Shown: positions 45,901 to 55,160, counted from the first letter of the stretch. The stretch is 64,000 bases of DNA from Elusimicrobiota bacterium (GCA_003482905.1 DMXM01000011.1:60783-124782), one strand, 5' to 3'. The notes: a model not told the origin generated them from the sequence alone. Numbers and translations: made by a program.

Positions 45901-48900
45901 CGCCTGCGGTCCGGACCTGTTCCCGGAACCGGCTATCTCCGTCTGCGCGGAAGCCGGGGAAACGTTAACCTCCACCCGGCCGGTTACCGGGTCAAGGGCG
46001 ATCGCCCCCAGGTCAAGTGTGATCCCGGGCTGGATGTCCGCCGTGAAGGTCTTCGGATAGAACCCGCTCTTGGAAACGGTGAGCTGGTAGCTGCCTTTCC
46101 TGGCCGGGCCGGACTGAAAGAGCCCCGAAGCGTCGGTAGGAAGGAACGTCTTATCCTTGGCGTCGAGCCTGACCTCCGCGCCTGAGACGGCCTTCTTGCC
46201 GTCCGAAGAGGTTACCTGTCCCTTCACCCCTCCGGGGTTGGAGCAGAGCCTCAGCCGCGCGGCCTGGGCCTCTTTACCGGCCAGGACGGTGATTTCCTGC
46301 CCTGCCGTAGCCGCGGCGGCCATACTCCCTTCCTTATATACATCGTAAGGGGCGGAGGGATCGGGGAAGAAGTACCCGTCCTTCCTGTAATTAATCATAT
46401 ACTTGGCGGGCTTGAGGTTCCGGATCTCGTACCGGCCGTCAGCCCCGGTAAATATCTTCTGTTCGGTGCCAAGAACCTCCACACCGGCCAGCGGGGCGCC
46501 GGCCTCGTCCGCTACGGCGCCCACGATGGAGCCGTTCAACGCCGCGAGGGACGCCCTGGCCACGCCGCAGACCGCGCCGGACTTAACATCCGCCTGTTTG
46601 TCCCCGCCTGGAACATAGCCTTCTTTGGCGTAGGAGAGCAGGTAGGAACCCGCAAGCAGCCCCGTAAACTCGTAACTCCCGTTTACGTCGGTGAAGGCGA
46701 TCTCGTCCGCCAGCCATTCCGTTCTTGAAACGGTCTGCCCGGCGGGATCGGCCCCGGTGATCACTTCCTTCCTGCCGCTTCGCTTAACCCCGGCCCCGGC
46801 CAGTGGAACGCCGTCCGCGTCCGTCACCTGCCCCTTGATGGAGCCCTGGAGCGCCTTGTTGCGGATCTTGACCGGGATCACGGCCTCTCCCGAGATGGCT
46901 CTTCCCTCGTTGGCGCCCTGGGGCGTGACAAGGGCCGTCATCCTGGCCCGCACCTCGTAGTCGCCGTCCTCGAGCAGGCCGGTGTCCCAGCCCACTTCGA
47001 AGTTGTCTCCGAAGAGGGTGGATTCTCCTAGCCACACCCAGTCGTCCTTCTTGCCCGTCGTAGGATCGTAGCGCCGGTGCCAGTACTTGTTGGTGATATT
47101 GTCTATCGACCAGAACCTGCCGCTGGCGTCCCGGACGCCCATCCCGGCGGGCGTCTGGCTGTTGACGACCTCCACTTTCTGCCCCCAGCCGACTATCCCG
47201 TATTCGCTCACCTTGATAGCCCCGGTGATGATCCTTCCTTTGGAAGGGGTGATCAGTTCGGGGGTGATGGCTGGCGGTATAAGCTGGATAAGCCTGGCCA
47301 GTTCCTCGGAAGAGGGGCCTTTGACCACGGCGTACGTGCCCTTCGCCTCCGAGACGACCTGCCCGCTCTGGGCGGCGTCGCCGGCGCTGACATCCGCGGT
47401 CATCAGGCGGGCCGTAAACTCGTAGGTCCCTTCGGCCGCTTTAACGGGCATCACCAGGAGCAGCTGCGTCTGATGAATGGAGCCCTCCTCCACGGTGATA
47501 ACGGTCGGGGCCAGGTTCTTGAACTCCTCACCGGTGGCGCGGTTCCTGGCGGTCATCTCCACATAGAAAGGTATAGGCAGCCCCTGCGCCCTGGGCATAG
47601 TATTCTGCACCTGGAAGAAGATCCTCTCGGTCACGCCGGTCCTGACCTTGTCGGGCTTTGAAAGCAGCGTGATCGTGCCCGACACCTTCTCGGACATCTT
47701 CTCCAGCTTAAAAGTTACCTCCTGCATTACGCCGGGCCTGACCTCCACGGATACCTGGGCCGTCTTGTAGCCGGGGTAGGACGCCGACACTTCCTGCCGC
47801 CCTTTAGGCAGCTCGGACAGGGAGAAGCTTCCGTCGGCCGCTGTGGTAACCATTTTGCGCGGTTCCACGCTCTTGAAAAGCACTACTGCCCTGTTGACGG
47901 GCTGACCGGAGGCGGCAAGGACCTTCCCCTTGATGCCGCCGATCACGGTTCTATCCTTCTTAAGCCAGACCTCGCCCAGGTCGGGCGTCTGGTTCTTCCT
48001 GATATTGATCTCCACGACCTTGGGCTCATAGAGCGGGGCGGAGAACCTGACGCTCCGTTTGCCCGCCGAGATCCCGCTCAGTTCGAAGGCTCCGCTCCGC
48101 CCCATCAGGGTGCCCGGAGGGGCGCCGAAAGAATCGAAATGCGACATCCCCAGAACGTCCGTTCCCGCCACCGTCACGGTGACGTCGTCGAGCCCCAGCC
48201 TGGAGTCCGCGTCTCCGACCACTCCGCGGATGCCGCCGAACGCCTCGGCCAGCTGGAAGTCGGCTTTTGCCGTCTCGTTCGCCTTTACCTCAGCCAGCCC
48301 GGACGCGTCAGAGAAGCCGTCCTTGGCCGCCGTCACGCGGTAGATCCCCGCGGACAGGCCCGGGGCGATATAGTCCCCCTTATCATCAGCGAGGACGGAG
48401 GCGTTAACCGCACCGTCGGGCTGGAGAGCGAACGTTAAGGCCGCCCCCGCAACCGCGGCGCCTCCCCTGGCGTTCGTGACCCTGCCGGCGACCTGGCCTT
48501 TGACCTTCCGGATAATGAATTCCCCCGCGTCGGTAGTCGGGGTGGACCTGACCACCTGCAGCTTGGCCTCCGCAAGTTCGCAGCCGCTCTTGGCAAGCGC
48601 CAGGGCATGCTCACCCCGCGCGACATTGGAGAAGGCGAAACGCCCGTCCTTGCCCGTGGCGGCCGCGGCCGCTCTGTCGAGGGTGACGGAGACTCCGGCC
48701 AATGGGTTGCCGGCTTCGTCCCTGGCCGTCCCGGCCAGCGAGCCCAGCCTGCGCTTCAGTATGAACTCACCGAGCTTTTTAGATTCACCGGGGTTAAGCA
48801 GCACGCCCGCAGAAACCATGTCGTACTCGTCCCTGGACGCAAAAACCTTGTAAGTCCCGTTCTTTAAGCCTTCGAACGAGAACTTCCCGTCGTCACCGGC

Positions 48901-51810
48901 CTGCACGGAGGCCGCGGACGGACCCTGCAGCGATACAAGTACCCCTCCCGCTTTCGCGGCGTCATCAAGCCGCACCGTTCCGGCGAGGCCGCACTTCTCC
49001 GCGGGCAGCGCCGCCGTCCCGGCGTCGAACTGCATTCCGGCCTTCAGCGTGATATCCCTAGTCTGCTTTATGTATTTATCCAGGGAGTACTCAAGCCTGT
49101 AGGCGCCGCTCATAACGCCGCTGAATACGTAGCTGCCGTCGCCGGCGGTAGTCGCCACGTCTTCGGCTTCCCAGCCCACCTCGCTCTTGGTTTCCAGCGT
49201 ATTCCAGTCCAGGCCGCCCACGGACTGGTTGCGGGCGAGCCTCTTCACCGCCACGCCGGGCAAAGCCGCGCCGTTCTCCCCTATGATCTTTCCCTTGATA
49301 ACCCCGGTGCGCGGGTCGTTGCGTACCTTGACCATCACCGTCATGGAGCCCTCAATGGGCTTGCCGTCGTAGACGGTCTTCATTGTGGCCTTGATTAAAT
49401 AGTCGCCGTCCGGGATCTTGGTGGTGTCCCAGGACACCGTAAAATCGTCCGACTGCACGTTGGACTGGCCGATCCACAGCCAGTCGTCCTTGCGCGCGCC
49501 GTCCTCTTTAGCGGACATGTAGAGCCCTTCATAAGAGTTCCAGATAAGCAGCGGAGCCCCGCTCTTGTCCTTGAAAATCTCTATCTCCTTACCCAGCACC
49601 ACGATAGCCTTTTCGCGAAGGGCTATTTTTCCGGTGACCAGCTGTCCCTTGGCGGGAGAGAAGACCTTGGGGGTTATGGTGGGCAGCAGCAGCCTGGCGG
49701 CCGCTGGAATATTGGCGCCGCCGGTACCCGCGACCACGCTCAGATTTCTGGTGTTCTGGCTTACGATCTTTCCGGTCACCTCTTTAATGGCGCCGAGCTT
49801 GTCCGCCAGCTCTTTTTTCGCCTCGAATTGTTTGGCGGCGTCCTGGATGGAAACGGTCTCCGGCACGCGCAATTCCGCCGTGACGGCGTACGCTCCGGCG
49901 GGCGCGTCGGAGGGCAGATGGCATATCAGCTCGGTCCCTCTTTTCTCGCCCGGCGCCAGTACCAGGTACGTCGGGGACATCCCCGGATATTCCTTGCCCG
50001 ACGCTAAGGCCCTGGCTTTCAGGGAAATGAGATAGCCTCCCCAAAGGCCGTTGCGCGCTGAGGTATTAGTGACTTCCGCGAATACGGGAATCAGCCCGCC
50101 CGTGCTCCCGCTCTTGGGCAGCAGCTTAATGACCACCAGCCCCATGACCGGGGCGGATTGCATGGCCACGCGGCCCATTGAAGCGCGCTGGCCCCTTTGA
50201 ACCACCAGATTCCTGACATAGGGATTGTAACCCGGAAATGTGACGGTTATCCCGTAAACCTTATTGGCCGGAACGTCGGTAAGAAGAAACTTACCGTTGG
50301 AATCGGTATATAAAGATTCCTTTATACCTGAAACTTCCACGGTCGCCATTACGAGGGGTTTACCATTGGCCCCAATGACGCTGCCTTCTATATCTCCCAG
50401 GTCTAAAACTGTCAATTCCCCAAAAGTGAACATCCCGGACAGCCCTTTGCTGTCCACGGGCCCCGCGTTAACGGCAAAATAAAGCGTGCCGGCGTCGGCT
50501 GCCTGGAATCTTTTGCCCTCCCCCACCAGAAACGGCTTTCCCGACCCTATCTTCGCCACCAGGGCGCCCAGTGCCTCTCCCGGCAAAACGGCACCTGTTC
50601 CGGCGGACTTTCCCTTCAACCCTTCGGGGCCGAATTTCTGGGCGGCCTTGGTTATCTCTCCCCCCGCCTTTACCACGACGATCTGACCCTTCTGGATAAA
50701 GCGCGAGGTGCCCATCCAGCCGGCCGCGCCGCTTATGGACGGAGATATCACTATGGTGCCGGCGTTCGTCTCCTGGCCTGTCAGAACTCCCACGTTCGCC
50801 TTCTCACCGGAGGCCGCTATGCCGCTGGGCAAGGCCTTTGAGGCCTTGACGGCATAAACGCCCTTATTGACCTGCGCGCTGAAAATGCCGCTCTTGTCGG
50901 TGACCGCTTGAATGACGCCGATTCTGACTAACGCGCCAGCGACCACCTTGCCGTCTTCTCCCAGAACCTTGCCGGATACACGGCCCGGAATGGGTCTAAG
51001 CGATATGCTGCCCATGTCCAGAAATCCACCCGCCGCCAATGATATCGCCGCCGCTGTCTCTGAGGGAAGATAACCGGTTTTTGAAAACTTTACCGGATAC
51101 TTCCCGTCTTTTTCCACGGTAAACAGGAACGAGCCGTCCGCGCCTGAAATTTTCTTTATATCCCCCGCCTGCACCTCCACCTCGGCGAGATTCTGCCCGT
51201 TCTCATCGGTAACCTTCCCGGAGATCTGGCGCTCCGTAGGCAGCTTGCCAAAGACCTTGATGGCGTAGTTGGGAAAGGTCCAGGTCACGCTCTTGGCTTT
51301 TGCCGACAGGTTTACGCTGACGAACAGAAAACCGCTCTCCTGGGCGGTGAACTGGTGAGACAAGGCGGATGAATAGCCCCGTAATTTCGTGTAGCCGTTC
51401 ATCGTCAGCTCGGCGGTATGATCCTTTCCGGGGGTACCCGCGGAACTGGGAATAAAGAAAGGCTGGCCGTTGCCGACCTTAAAAATCAGCGCGCCGCCCG
51501 GCGCGCTCGGCAAAGGACGGGCCGGGTCGTTGCGGACTTCATCGGCTTTTTTCCAGTAGTCCTTGTTCCAGCAGTAAAGCCATTCCCCGTTGGAGTTGAT
51601 GCTGATCGCGTCATAGTACCTGATCAGTCGCTGTGCCTGCACGGCTACGGCGTCGCCGGCCGCCACCTGTATCCCGGTGTTTTTCCAGGAATCTACGGCG
51701 TTAAGTGTTACGCTGGCCGCGGCCGCGTGCGCATACGACGGGAGACAGGCCCCCGTGAGCCCGAATACGACCAACATGCCGCGTATCGCCCTGGTCAATT
51801 GTCTGCACAT
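42973..51810 (-). CDS. Giant secreted protein: LecA-like, carboxypeptidase-regulatory-like and PEGA repeats (2945 aa)
   Basis: An 8.8-kb gene. A signal peptide (cut near YAHA) is followed by two LecA/PA-IL lectin-like domains, about residues 30-190 (GIQVAAGDAVAVQAQ, PGGALIFKVGNGQPFFI) and 360-467 (LGALVAKIGSGKPFLVG, GTLYFAVNAG). About thirteen carboxypeptidase-regulatory-like domains follow or are interspersed (for example GSLAGTARDEAGNPLAGVSV). A large module with a CARDB-like part, ITPxxxxPxKG and KDDWxWxGxS...WDT occurs twice, near residues 557-860 and 1370-1680. Nine PEGA domains fill about 1941-2665 (for example RLAFKVTPADADILIDG). The C-terminus has Ig/CARDB-like strands and no clear anchor. 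GGGGG lies 7 nt before the ATG. It heads the STAS-FHA/RND2 operon, so it may be a client or sensor of that machinery. Confidence 0.82.
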   Translation of the reverse strand: MCRQLTRAIRGMLVVFGLTGACLPSYAHAAAASVTLNAVDSWKNTGIQVAAGDAVAVQAQRLIRYYDAISINSNGEWLYCWNKDYWKKADEVRNDPARPLPSAPGGALIFKVGNGQPFFIPSSAGTPGKDHTAELTMNGYTKLRGYSSALSHQFTAQESGFLFVSVNLSAKAKSVTWTFPNYAIKVFGKLPTERQISGKVTDENGQNLAEVEVQAGDIKKISGADGSFLFTVEKDGKYPVKFSKTGYLPSETAAAISLAAGGFLDMGSISLRPIPGRVSGKVLGEDGKVVAGALVRIGVIQAVTDKSGIFSAQVNKGVYAVKASKALPSGIAASGEKANVGVLTGQETNAGTIVISPSISGAAGWMGTSRFIQKGQIVVVKAGGEITKAAQKFGPEGLKGKSAGTGAVLPGEALGALVAKIGSGKPFLVGEGKRFQAADAGTLYFAVNAGPVDSKGLSGMFTFGELTVLDLGDIEGSVIGANGKPLVMATVEVSGIKESLYTDSNGKFLLTDVPANKVYGITVTFPGYNPYVRNLVVQRGQRASMGRVAMQSAPVMGLVVIKLLPKSGSTGGLIPVFAEVTNTSARNGLWGGYLISLKARALASGKEYPGMSPTYLVLAPGEKRGTELICHLPSDAPAGAYAVTAELRVPETVSIQDAAKQFEAKKELADKLGAIKEVTGKIVSQNTRNLSVVAGTGGANIPAAARLLLPTITPKVFSPAKGQLVTGKIALREKAIVVLGKEIEIFKDKSGAPLLIWNSYEGLYMSAKEDGARKDDWLWIGQSNVQSDDFTVSWDTTKIPDGDYLIKATMKTVYDGKPIEGSMTVMVKVRNDPRTGVIKGKIIGENGAALPGVAVKRLARNQSVGGLDWNTLETKSEVGWEAEDVATTAGDGSYVFSGVMSGAYRLEYSLDKYIKQTRDITLKAGMQFDAGTAALPAEKCGLAGTVRLDDAAKAGGVLVSLQGPSAASVQAGDDGKFSFEGLKNGTYKVFASRDEYDMVSAGVLLNPGESKKLGEFILKRRLGSLAGTARDEAGNPLAGVSVTLDRAAAAATGKDGRFAFSNVARGEHALALAKSGCELAEAKLQVVRSTPTTDAGEFIIRKVKGQVAGRVTNARGGAAVAGAALTFALQPDGAVNASVLADDKGDYIAPGLSAGIYRVTAAKDGFSDASGLAEVKANETAKADFQLAEAFGGIRGVVGDADSRLGLDDVTVTVAGTDVLGMSHFDSFGAPPGTLMGRSGAFELSGISAGKRSVRFSAPLYEPKVVEINIRKNQTPDLGEVWLKKDRTVIGGIKGKVLAASGQPVNRAVVLFKSVEPRKMVTTAADGSFSLSELPKGRQEVSASYPGYKTAQVSVEVRPGVMQEVTFKLEKMSEKVSGTITLLSKPDKVRTGVTERIFFQVQNTMPRAQGLPIPFYVEMTARNRATGEEFKNLAPTVITVEEGSIHQTQLLLVMPVKAAEGTYEFTARLMTADVSAGDAAQSGQVVSEAKGTYAVVKGPSSEELARLIQLIPPAITPELITPSKGRIITGAIKVSEYGIVGWGQKVEVVNSQTPAGMGVRDASGRFWSIDNITNKYWHRRYDPTTGKKDDWVWLGESTLFGDNFEVGWDTGLLEDGDYEVRARMTALVTPQGANEGRAISGEAVIPVKIRNKALQGSIKGQVTDADGVPLAGAGVKRSGRKEVITGADPAGQTVSRTEWLADEIAFTDVNGSYEFTGLLAGSYLLSYAKEGYVPGGDKQADVKSGAVCGVARASLAALNGSIVGAVADEAGAPLAGVEVLGTEQKIFTGADGRYEIRNLKPAKYMINYRKDGYFFPDPSAPYDVYKEGSMAAAATAGQEITVLAGKEAQAARLRLCSNPGGVKGQVTSSDGKKAVSGAEVRLDAKDKTFLPTDASGLFQSGPARKGSYQLTVSKSGFYPKTFTADIQPGITLDLGAIALDPVTGRVEVNVSPASAQTEIAGSGNRSGPQAVFEALIPGKYAVKVTADGYEDLRSDLEVRPGETSSINVQLNAKPGKALGKVADNRGVPLNEVKVFIGAQQVAVTKADGAFATGEIGAGKYAVEYVKAGCERRTDEIQIRPGKDTDLGTVGLQLMPGVVKGAITPGNGEVSIDGKKAGLTNGAFEARLEPGRHSLKCSAPRHKGLEKELTVNPAETIAADCNLTENPGRLEGSVTPADSAVRVDGTAVPVGANGAFSKELTPGKHTFSAERENYYPASLELVIEAEETAKAALALKEKTARISGTMFPSDKGAWASIDGKKIEVRNGAFSAEVPLGAHSVSAEARAYRPYRKDLALKAEEEASLEIILEPKPARLAFKVTPADADILIDGAAVQPGQSGVAEVSPGRHQVVVSREDYEQYSEELEAGPDTDREIRAVLNIKFGAVFVSVTPASARVIVDGAELNRSDGVLQTSLPPGRHTVSASAQDYEDYKAEVTVAPGKTAAVSIALKPSKGGLAGKVIPANSDVAVDGVPVVTAQGGRYELASLAPGEHTLTVSRKNFETFLAKPVITAGQTLELDVKLIPSKGGLKLRVQPGNASVSVGGIPAQLKEGEGLTALAPGKYLVTVQAAGYEAFEQEIEIRSSEDVSIDLTLKLLPGTVTAALSPADAEVLIDDKTVAVEKGMIRLEVAPGKHTLKASQAKSEPYQAEFEIGAGEVKNLEVRLEAKKVLLLTFSADPAQALLGEFVTLSAQSSLGDAAIELSAEKGRFEGAEGNTLKGVTDAKGAFAAKWAAWTPGKYNLRAKASKDKVSAEKEAGVEVTFAVPEIDALIKDVKGSFAVGDQIDVMAVVKNLGKVSGRYRFEIELKGNAGLPVFMLKAKDVNLSAGETKAVAFEWNVRALGLFDARVSIALVGDNGEIKRLRNVQGKLDLSLVAEMEGKITLRGGKVYFTPVVRGMQMDYEISDPAGKLGLEKHSGKIVRGECRVLSQFANKGLAAFTEPPVVVR
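43810..45990 (-). repeat. Array of nine PEGA-domain coding repeats
   Basis: Nine units of about 70-75 codons, each opening with a block like VTPADADILIDG, VTPASARVIVDG or LSPADAEVLIDD and closing with PGKHT(L/V)-type strands. One carboxypeptidase-regulatory-like unit (GKALGKVADNRG) is placed after the first. The units are diverged enough that DNA-level recombination between them is less likely than in the 255-bp repeats at 6 kb. Confidence 0.7.
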
Positions 51811-51848
51811 TATATTACCCCCAGTACCTCAAGTTAGCCAACCAGGTA

Positions 51849-51877
51849 AGTCTACTACTTTTCAAACGGCATTTCAA
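51849..51877 (-). promoter_or_regulatory. Putative promoter of the giant-protein operon
   Basis: Minus strand TTGAAA (51877-51872) and TAGACT (51854-51849) are separated by 17 nt. The predicted transcript start near 51842 would give a leader of about 30 nt containing the GGGGG ribosome binding site. Confidence 0.45.
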
Positions 51878-51923
51878 AAAGCAAGTTTAGACCAGCGCGG
51901 TACGTCACCACGAAAGGTTTTTT

Positions 51924-51952
51924 TTGACACACGGGGACGCTTTTTGTATCCT
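51924..51952 (+). promoter_or_regulatory. Putative sigma-70-type promoter of the CsgG-vWA operon
   Basis: A perfect -35 TTGACA (51924-51929), 17-nt spacer and -10 TATCCT (51947-51952). The predicted start near 51959 leaves a leader of about 32 nt with GGGAG before the ATG at 51991. It is divergent from the giant-gene promoter 47 bp away. Confidence 0.6.
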
Positions 51953-51990
51953 TGAATCTGCCGCAGCACCGGGCCAAAACGGGAGAAAAT

Positions 51991-53553
51991 ATGAAAAGAA
52001 CCATGATCTCAATGCTGATCTGCGCCGCCGCGCTGGGAACGGCCCGGGCGCAGCCGCTGGACAAGCTGGCCAGCCGCCTGACCGACGGGGTCAAGGACAG
52101 GCCGGGCATAAAACTCGCCGTATTGGAATTCCCCTACGCCGGCGGCAAGGTTTCGGAAGGCCCGGTGGTAGTGCAGGAACGCCTGACCACCGCCCTGGCG
52201 CAGAATAAGAAATTGACGCTTATAGAACGCGGCCTCCTTAAGAAGGTGCTGGGGGAACTCAATCTGCAGGCCTCCGGCGCCATGGACGAGGAGACGGTCA
52301 AGAAGGTCGGCAAGATGCTGGGCGCCGACGCCGTGGCCACCGGCACGCTCAACGACACCGGCACAGCTGAGACCGAGATCAATGCCCGGCTGGTAGAGAC
52401 CGAAACCGGCAGGATACTCGCCGCCGCCTCGGCCTCCGTCAAGAAGACCTGGAAAGACGGTCCCGCCATAGCGGTGAAGCCGCCCCAGGACTTCGGTTCT
52501 AAGCCGCTGGTGCAGGTGGCGGTGCTCCTGGACACCTCCAATTCCATGGACGGCCTGATCAACCAGGCCCGCAACCAGGTCTGGAAGATAGTCAACGAGC
52601 TGGTCTCGTCGGAAAAGAGCGGTTCCAAGCCCGTCATAGAAGTGGCCCTTTACGAATACGGCAACTCTGCCCTGCCCCGCGAAGCCGGCTGGATACGCCA
52701 GGTGCTCCCATTCACTTCCGACCTGGACAGCGTGGCCAAGGAACTTTTCGCCCTTAAGACCAACGGCGGCGACGAATACTGCGGCCAGGTCATAAAAGAA
52801 GCCGTGGATAACCTGAAATGGAGCCCCAAGGCCGACGTATATAAGGCCATCTTCATAGCGGGCAACGAGCCCTTCACGCAGGGGCCGGCCGCTTTCCAGG
52901 AAGCGGTGGCCAAAGCCAAAGCCAGGAACATATTTGTCAACACCATTTACTGCGGCTCGCGCCAGCAGGGGCTTGCCGAACAGTGGAAGGCCGGCGCGGA
53001 CCTGGCCGACGGCGACTACGCCAATATAGACCAGGCCGCGAAGGATTACACCGTGGCCGCCCCCCAGGACGACAAGATCTCGCAGCTCAGCATGAAGCTC
53101 AACGACACCTATGTCGGCTACGGCTCGTCCGCCGGCAGCAAGATGGCCGCCAAGAAAGAAATGGATTTCATGGCGCTGGGCGCCGGCGCGGGCGTGGCAT
53201 CCGAGCGCGCGGCTTTCAAAGCGGCGGCCCCGGAGGCCGCCATGGCCGAAGCCTCCTGGGACGTAGTCTCCGCCATTGAGAGCGGCTCCCTCAAGCGCGA
53301 CGAGATAAAGAAGGACCAGCTGCCCGAAGAACTGAGAGCGCTGGACAAGGCGAAACTGGATAAATATCTGGACGAGAAACTGGCGGAGCGAAAGAATATA
53401 AAAGATGAGATAACCCGCCTGCAGGCCGAGCGGAAAGCCTATATCGCGGAGGAAGAAAAGAAAACCGCGGCCGGCGGCAAAACGCTGGATAAGGCCATGA
53501 TAGAGACCATACGCCGGCAGGCCACCAGGCGCGGATATAAATTCGCGAAGTAA
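51991..53553 (+). CDS. CsgG/FlgO-like and von Willebrand factor A fusion, periplasmic
   Basis: A 520-residue protein. The ATG at 51991 has GGGAG at proper spacing and starts a signal peptide (cut near TARA-QPL), without a lipobox. Residues about 30-150 are CsgG/FlgO-like (IKLAVLEFPYAGG, LTLIERGLLKKVLGE, LGADAVATGTL). Residues about 175-370 form a von Willebrand factor A domain with an intact MIDAS start (VAVLLDTSNSMDG). The end is a charged coiled coil (about 450-510). The two domains together point to a metal-dependent binding protein at the envelope. The stop overlaps the next start as TAATG. Confidence 0.78.
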   Translation: MKRTMISMLICAAALGTARAQPLDKLASRLTDGVKDRPGIKLAVLEFPYAGGKVSEGPVVVQERLTTALAQNKKLTLIERGLLKKVLGELNLQASGAMDEETVKKVGKMLGADAVATGTLNDTGTAETEINARLVETETGRILAAASASVKKTWKDGPAIAVKPPQDFGSKPLVQVAVLLDTSNSMDGLINQARNQVWKIVNELVSSEKSGSKPVIEVALYEYGNSALPREAGWIRQVLPFTSDLDSVAKELFALKTNGGDEYCGQVIKEAVDNLKWSPKADVYKAIFIAGNEPFTQGPAAFQEAVAKAKARNIFVNTIYCGSRQQGLAEQWKAGADLADGDYANIDQAAKDYTVAAPQDDKISQLSMKLNDTYVGYGSSAGSKMAAKKEMDFMALGAGAGVASERAAFKAAAPEAAMAEASWDVVSAIESGSLKRDEIKKDQLPEELRALDKAKLDKYLDEKLAERKNIKDEITRLQAERKAYIAEEEKKTAAGGKTLDKAMIETIRRQATRRGYKFAK

Positions 53554-55151
53554 TGAAATTGATCCGCCGGCTCTCGCTGCTGCTCCTCCTCGCGCCGGCT
53601 TTCACCGCCAGGGCCGCCGAACCCTCCCTTGAGGAGAAGGCGGCCCAGCTTTTGGTGATATCGGCCGACGCCGCCGACATTTCCGCCGCCGCCGGAGCGG
53701 CACGCACGGGCCTGGGCGGCGTGCAGCTGCAATGGGGCTCCTACTCCCTTGAAGAAACCCGCCGCCTTACGGAAGAATTGCAGGCGGCGGCCTCCGCTTC
53801 CCCCTCCGGCACCCCGCTCTTTATAGCCGTGGACTACGAGGGCGGCAGCGTCTATGTCCCCACCACGCTGGGCCTGCTGGAACTCCCCACCAATATGATG
53901 CTGGGCGCGGCCGACGACGAGAACAATACCGCCACCCTGTTCTACCTGGCCGGCAAGGAATTACGCCGCGCCGGCATCAACATGGCTTTTGGCCCGGTGC
54001 TCGACATTAACACCAACCCTAAAAACCCCATAATCGGTATCCGTTCGCTGGGTTCGGACCCGCTGGAGGCCGCAAAGCTGGGAGGCGCCATAATAAACGG
54101 TCTCAAGGCCGCGGGGGTCATAGCGGCGGCCAAACATTTCCCGGGCCACGGCGCGGCCTCGCAGGACTCGCACAAGACCCTGCCCGAGATTTCCGCCTCC
54201 GCCCCGGAACTGGCGGCCACGCACCTTGTCCCGTTCAAAACGGCGGCCGCCCTGGGAGTGCCCGCCATCATGACGGCACACATTCTCTACCCTGCGCTGG
54301 ACCCGGCCAACCCGGCCACGCTCTCAAAATCTGTAATATCCGGCCTGCTGAAGGGAGAACTGGGTTTCGGCGGCCTGGTCATCACGGACAGCCTGGATAT
54401 GCGCGCGATAACGTCGCGCATGAGCATACACAAGGCCGCGGCGGCCGCGCTGAAAGCCGGGGCCGACGTGCTGCTTATAGGCAAAGGCGACCCGCATGCC
54501 GCCGTAAAGGAAATAACGGCCCAGGTGCGCGCGGGGACGCTCAGCGCCGGCCGCCTGGACGACGCCTACCGCGCGGTAATGGCCGCCAAGCGCGCCGCCG
54601 GGCTGTTCTCGCCGCCGGAGGCCCCCTCCCCTTTCGACAAGGCCTACCTGGAGATAACCAGGGACCTTTCCCGCCGGGGGCTCACGCTGGCAAGGGGAGC
54701 CGGCCTGCTGCCGCTGCCCGCGGATAAAAAGATCTCGGTAATAATCTTCGCCCCGCCGCGCTTCGCCGCCAACGCCATCCATCTTTACAGGACGCTGCTG
54801 GAAAGCGGCTACAATGCAAGTCAATATCTTTTCGACATAGCCGTAAGCCCCGGGGACCTCAAACGCGTCAAGCGCGCGGCGCAAGACGCCGATGTCCTGG
54901 TAATCGGGAGTTTCCAGTGGGCCGGCGCCCAGAATAAAAGCCAGCGTTCGGCTATAACCTCCCTGCTGGCTTCGGGAAAGCCAGCCGTGCTGCTCAGCCT
55001 TATGAACCCCTACGACCTTGCCGGCTACCCGCAGGCACGGTGCGCCCTGGCCCTCTACGGCATGACCGCCCCGTCGCTGTCCGCCGCCGGCGAAGCCCTC
55101 TCCGGAACATTGATACCTTCAGGCAGGCTCCCGGTAACGCTGCCGAAATAA
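53553..55151 (+). CDS. Glycoside hydrolase family 3 (NagZ-like), secreted
   Basis: A 532-residue enzyme with a signal peptide (cut near TARA-AEP). The GH3 barrel shows FIAVDYEGGSV, MAFGPVLDINTNP, the NagZ-type dyad KHFPGHGAASQDSH and the nucleophile block VITDSLDM. The KHFPGHG...DSH motif indicates a beta-N-acetylglucosaminidase acting with a His/Asp pair. Classical NagZ is cytoplasmic and about 340 residues; this one is exported and carries a second (GH3 C-type) domain of about 150 residues. A likely substrate is cell-wall amino sugar in the periplasm, or chitin-type sugar. Translation is coupled to the vWA gene by a one-base overlap. Confidence 0.88.
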   Translation: MKLIRRLSLLLLLAPAFTARAAEPSLEEKAAQLLVISADAADISAAAGAARTGLGGVQLQWGSYSLEETRRLTEELQAAASASPSGTPLFIAVDYEGGSVYVPTTLGLLELPTNMMLGAADDENNTATLFYLAGKELRRAGINMAFGPVLDINTNPKNPIIGIRSLGSDPLEAAKLGGAIINGLKAAGVIAAAKHFPGHGAASQDSHKTLPEISASAPELAATHLVPFKTAAALGVPAIMTAHILYPALDPANPATLSKSVISGLLKGELGFGGLVITDSLDMRAITSRMSIHKAAAAALKAGADVLLIGKGDPHAAVKEITAQVRAGTLSAGRLDDAYRAVMAAKRAAGLFSPPEAPSPFDKAYLEITRDLSRRGLTLARGAGLLPLPADKKISVIIFAPPRFAANAIHLYRTLLESGYNASQYLFDIAVSPGDLKRVKRAAQDADVLVIGSFQWAGAQNKSQRSAITSLLASGKPAVLLSLMNPYDLAGYPQARCALALYGMTAPSLSAAGEALSGTLIPSGRLPVTLPK

Positions 55152-55160
55152 CGCGGAATT

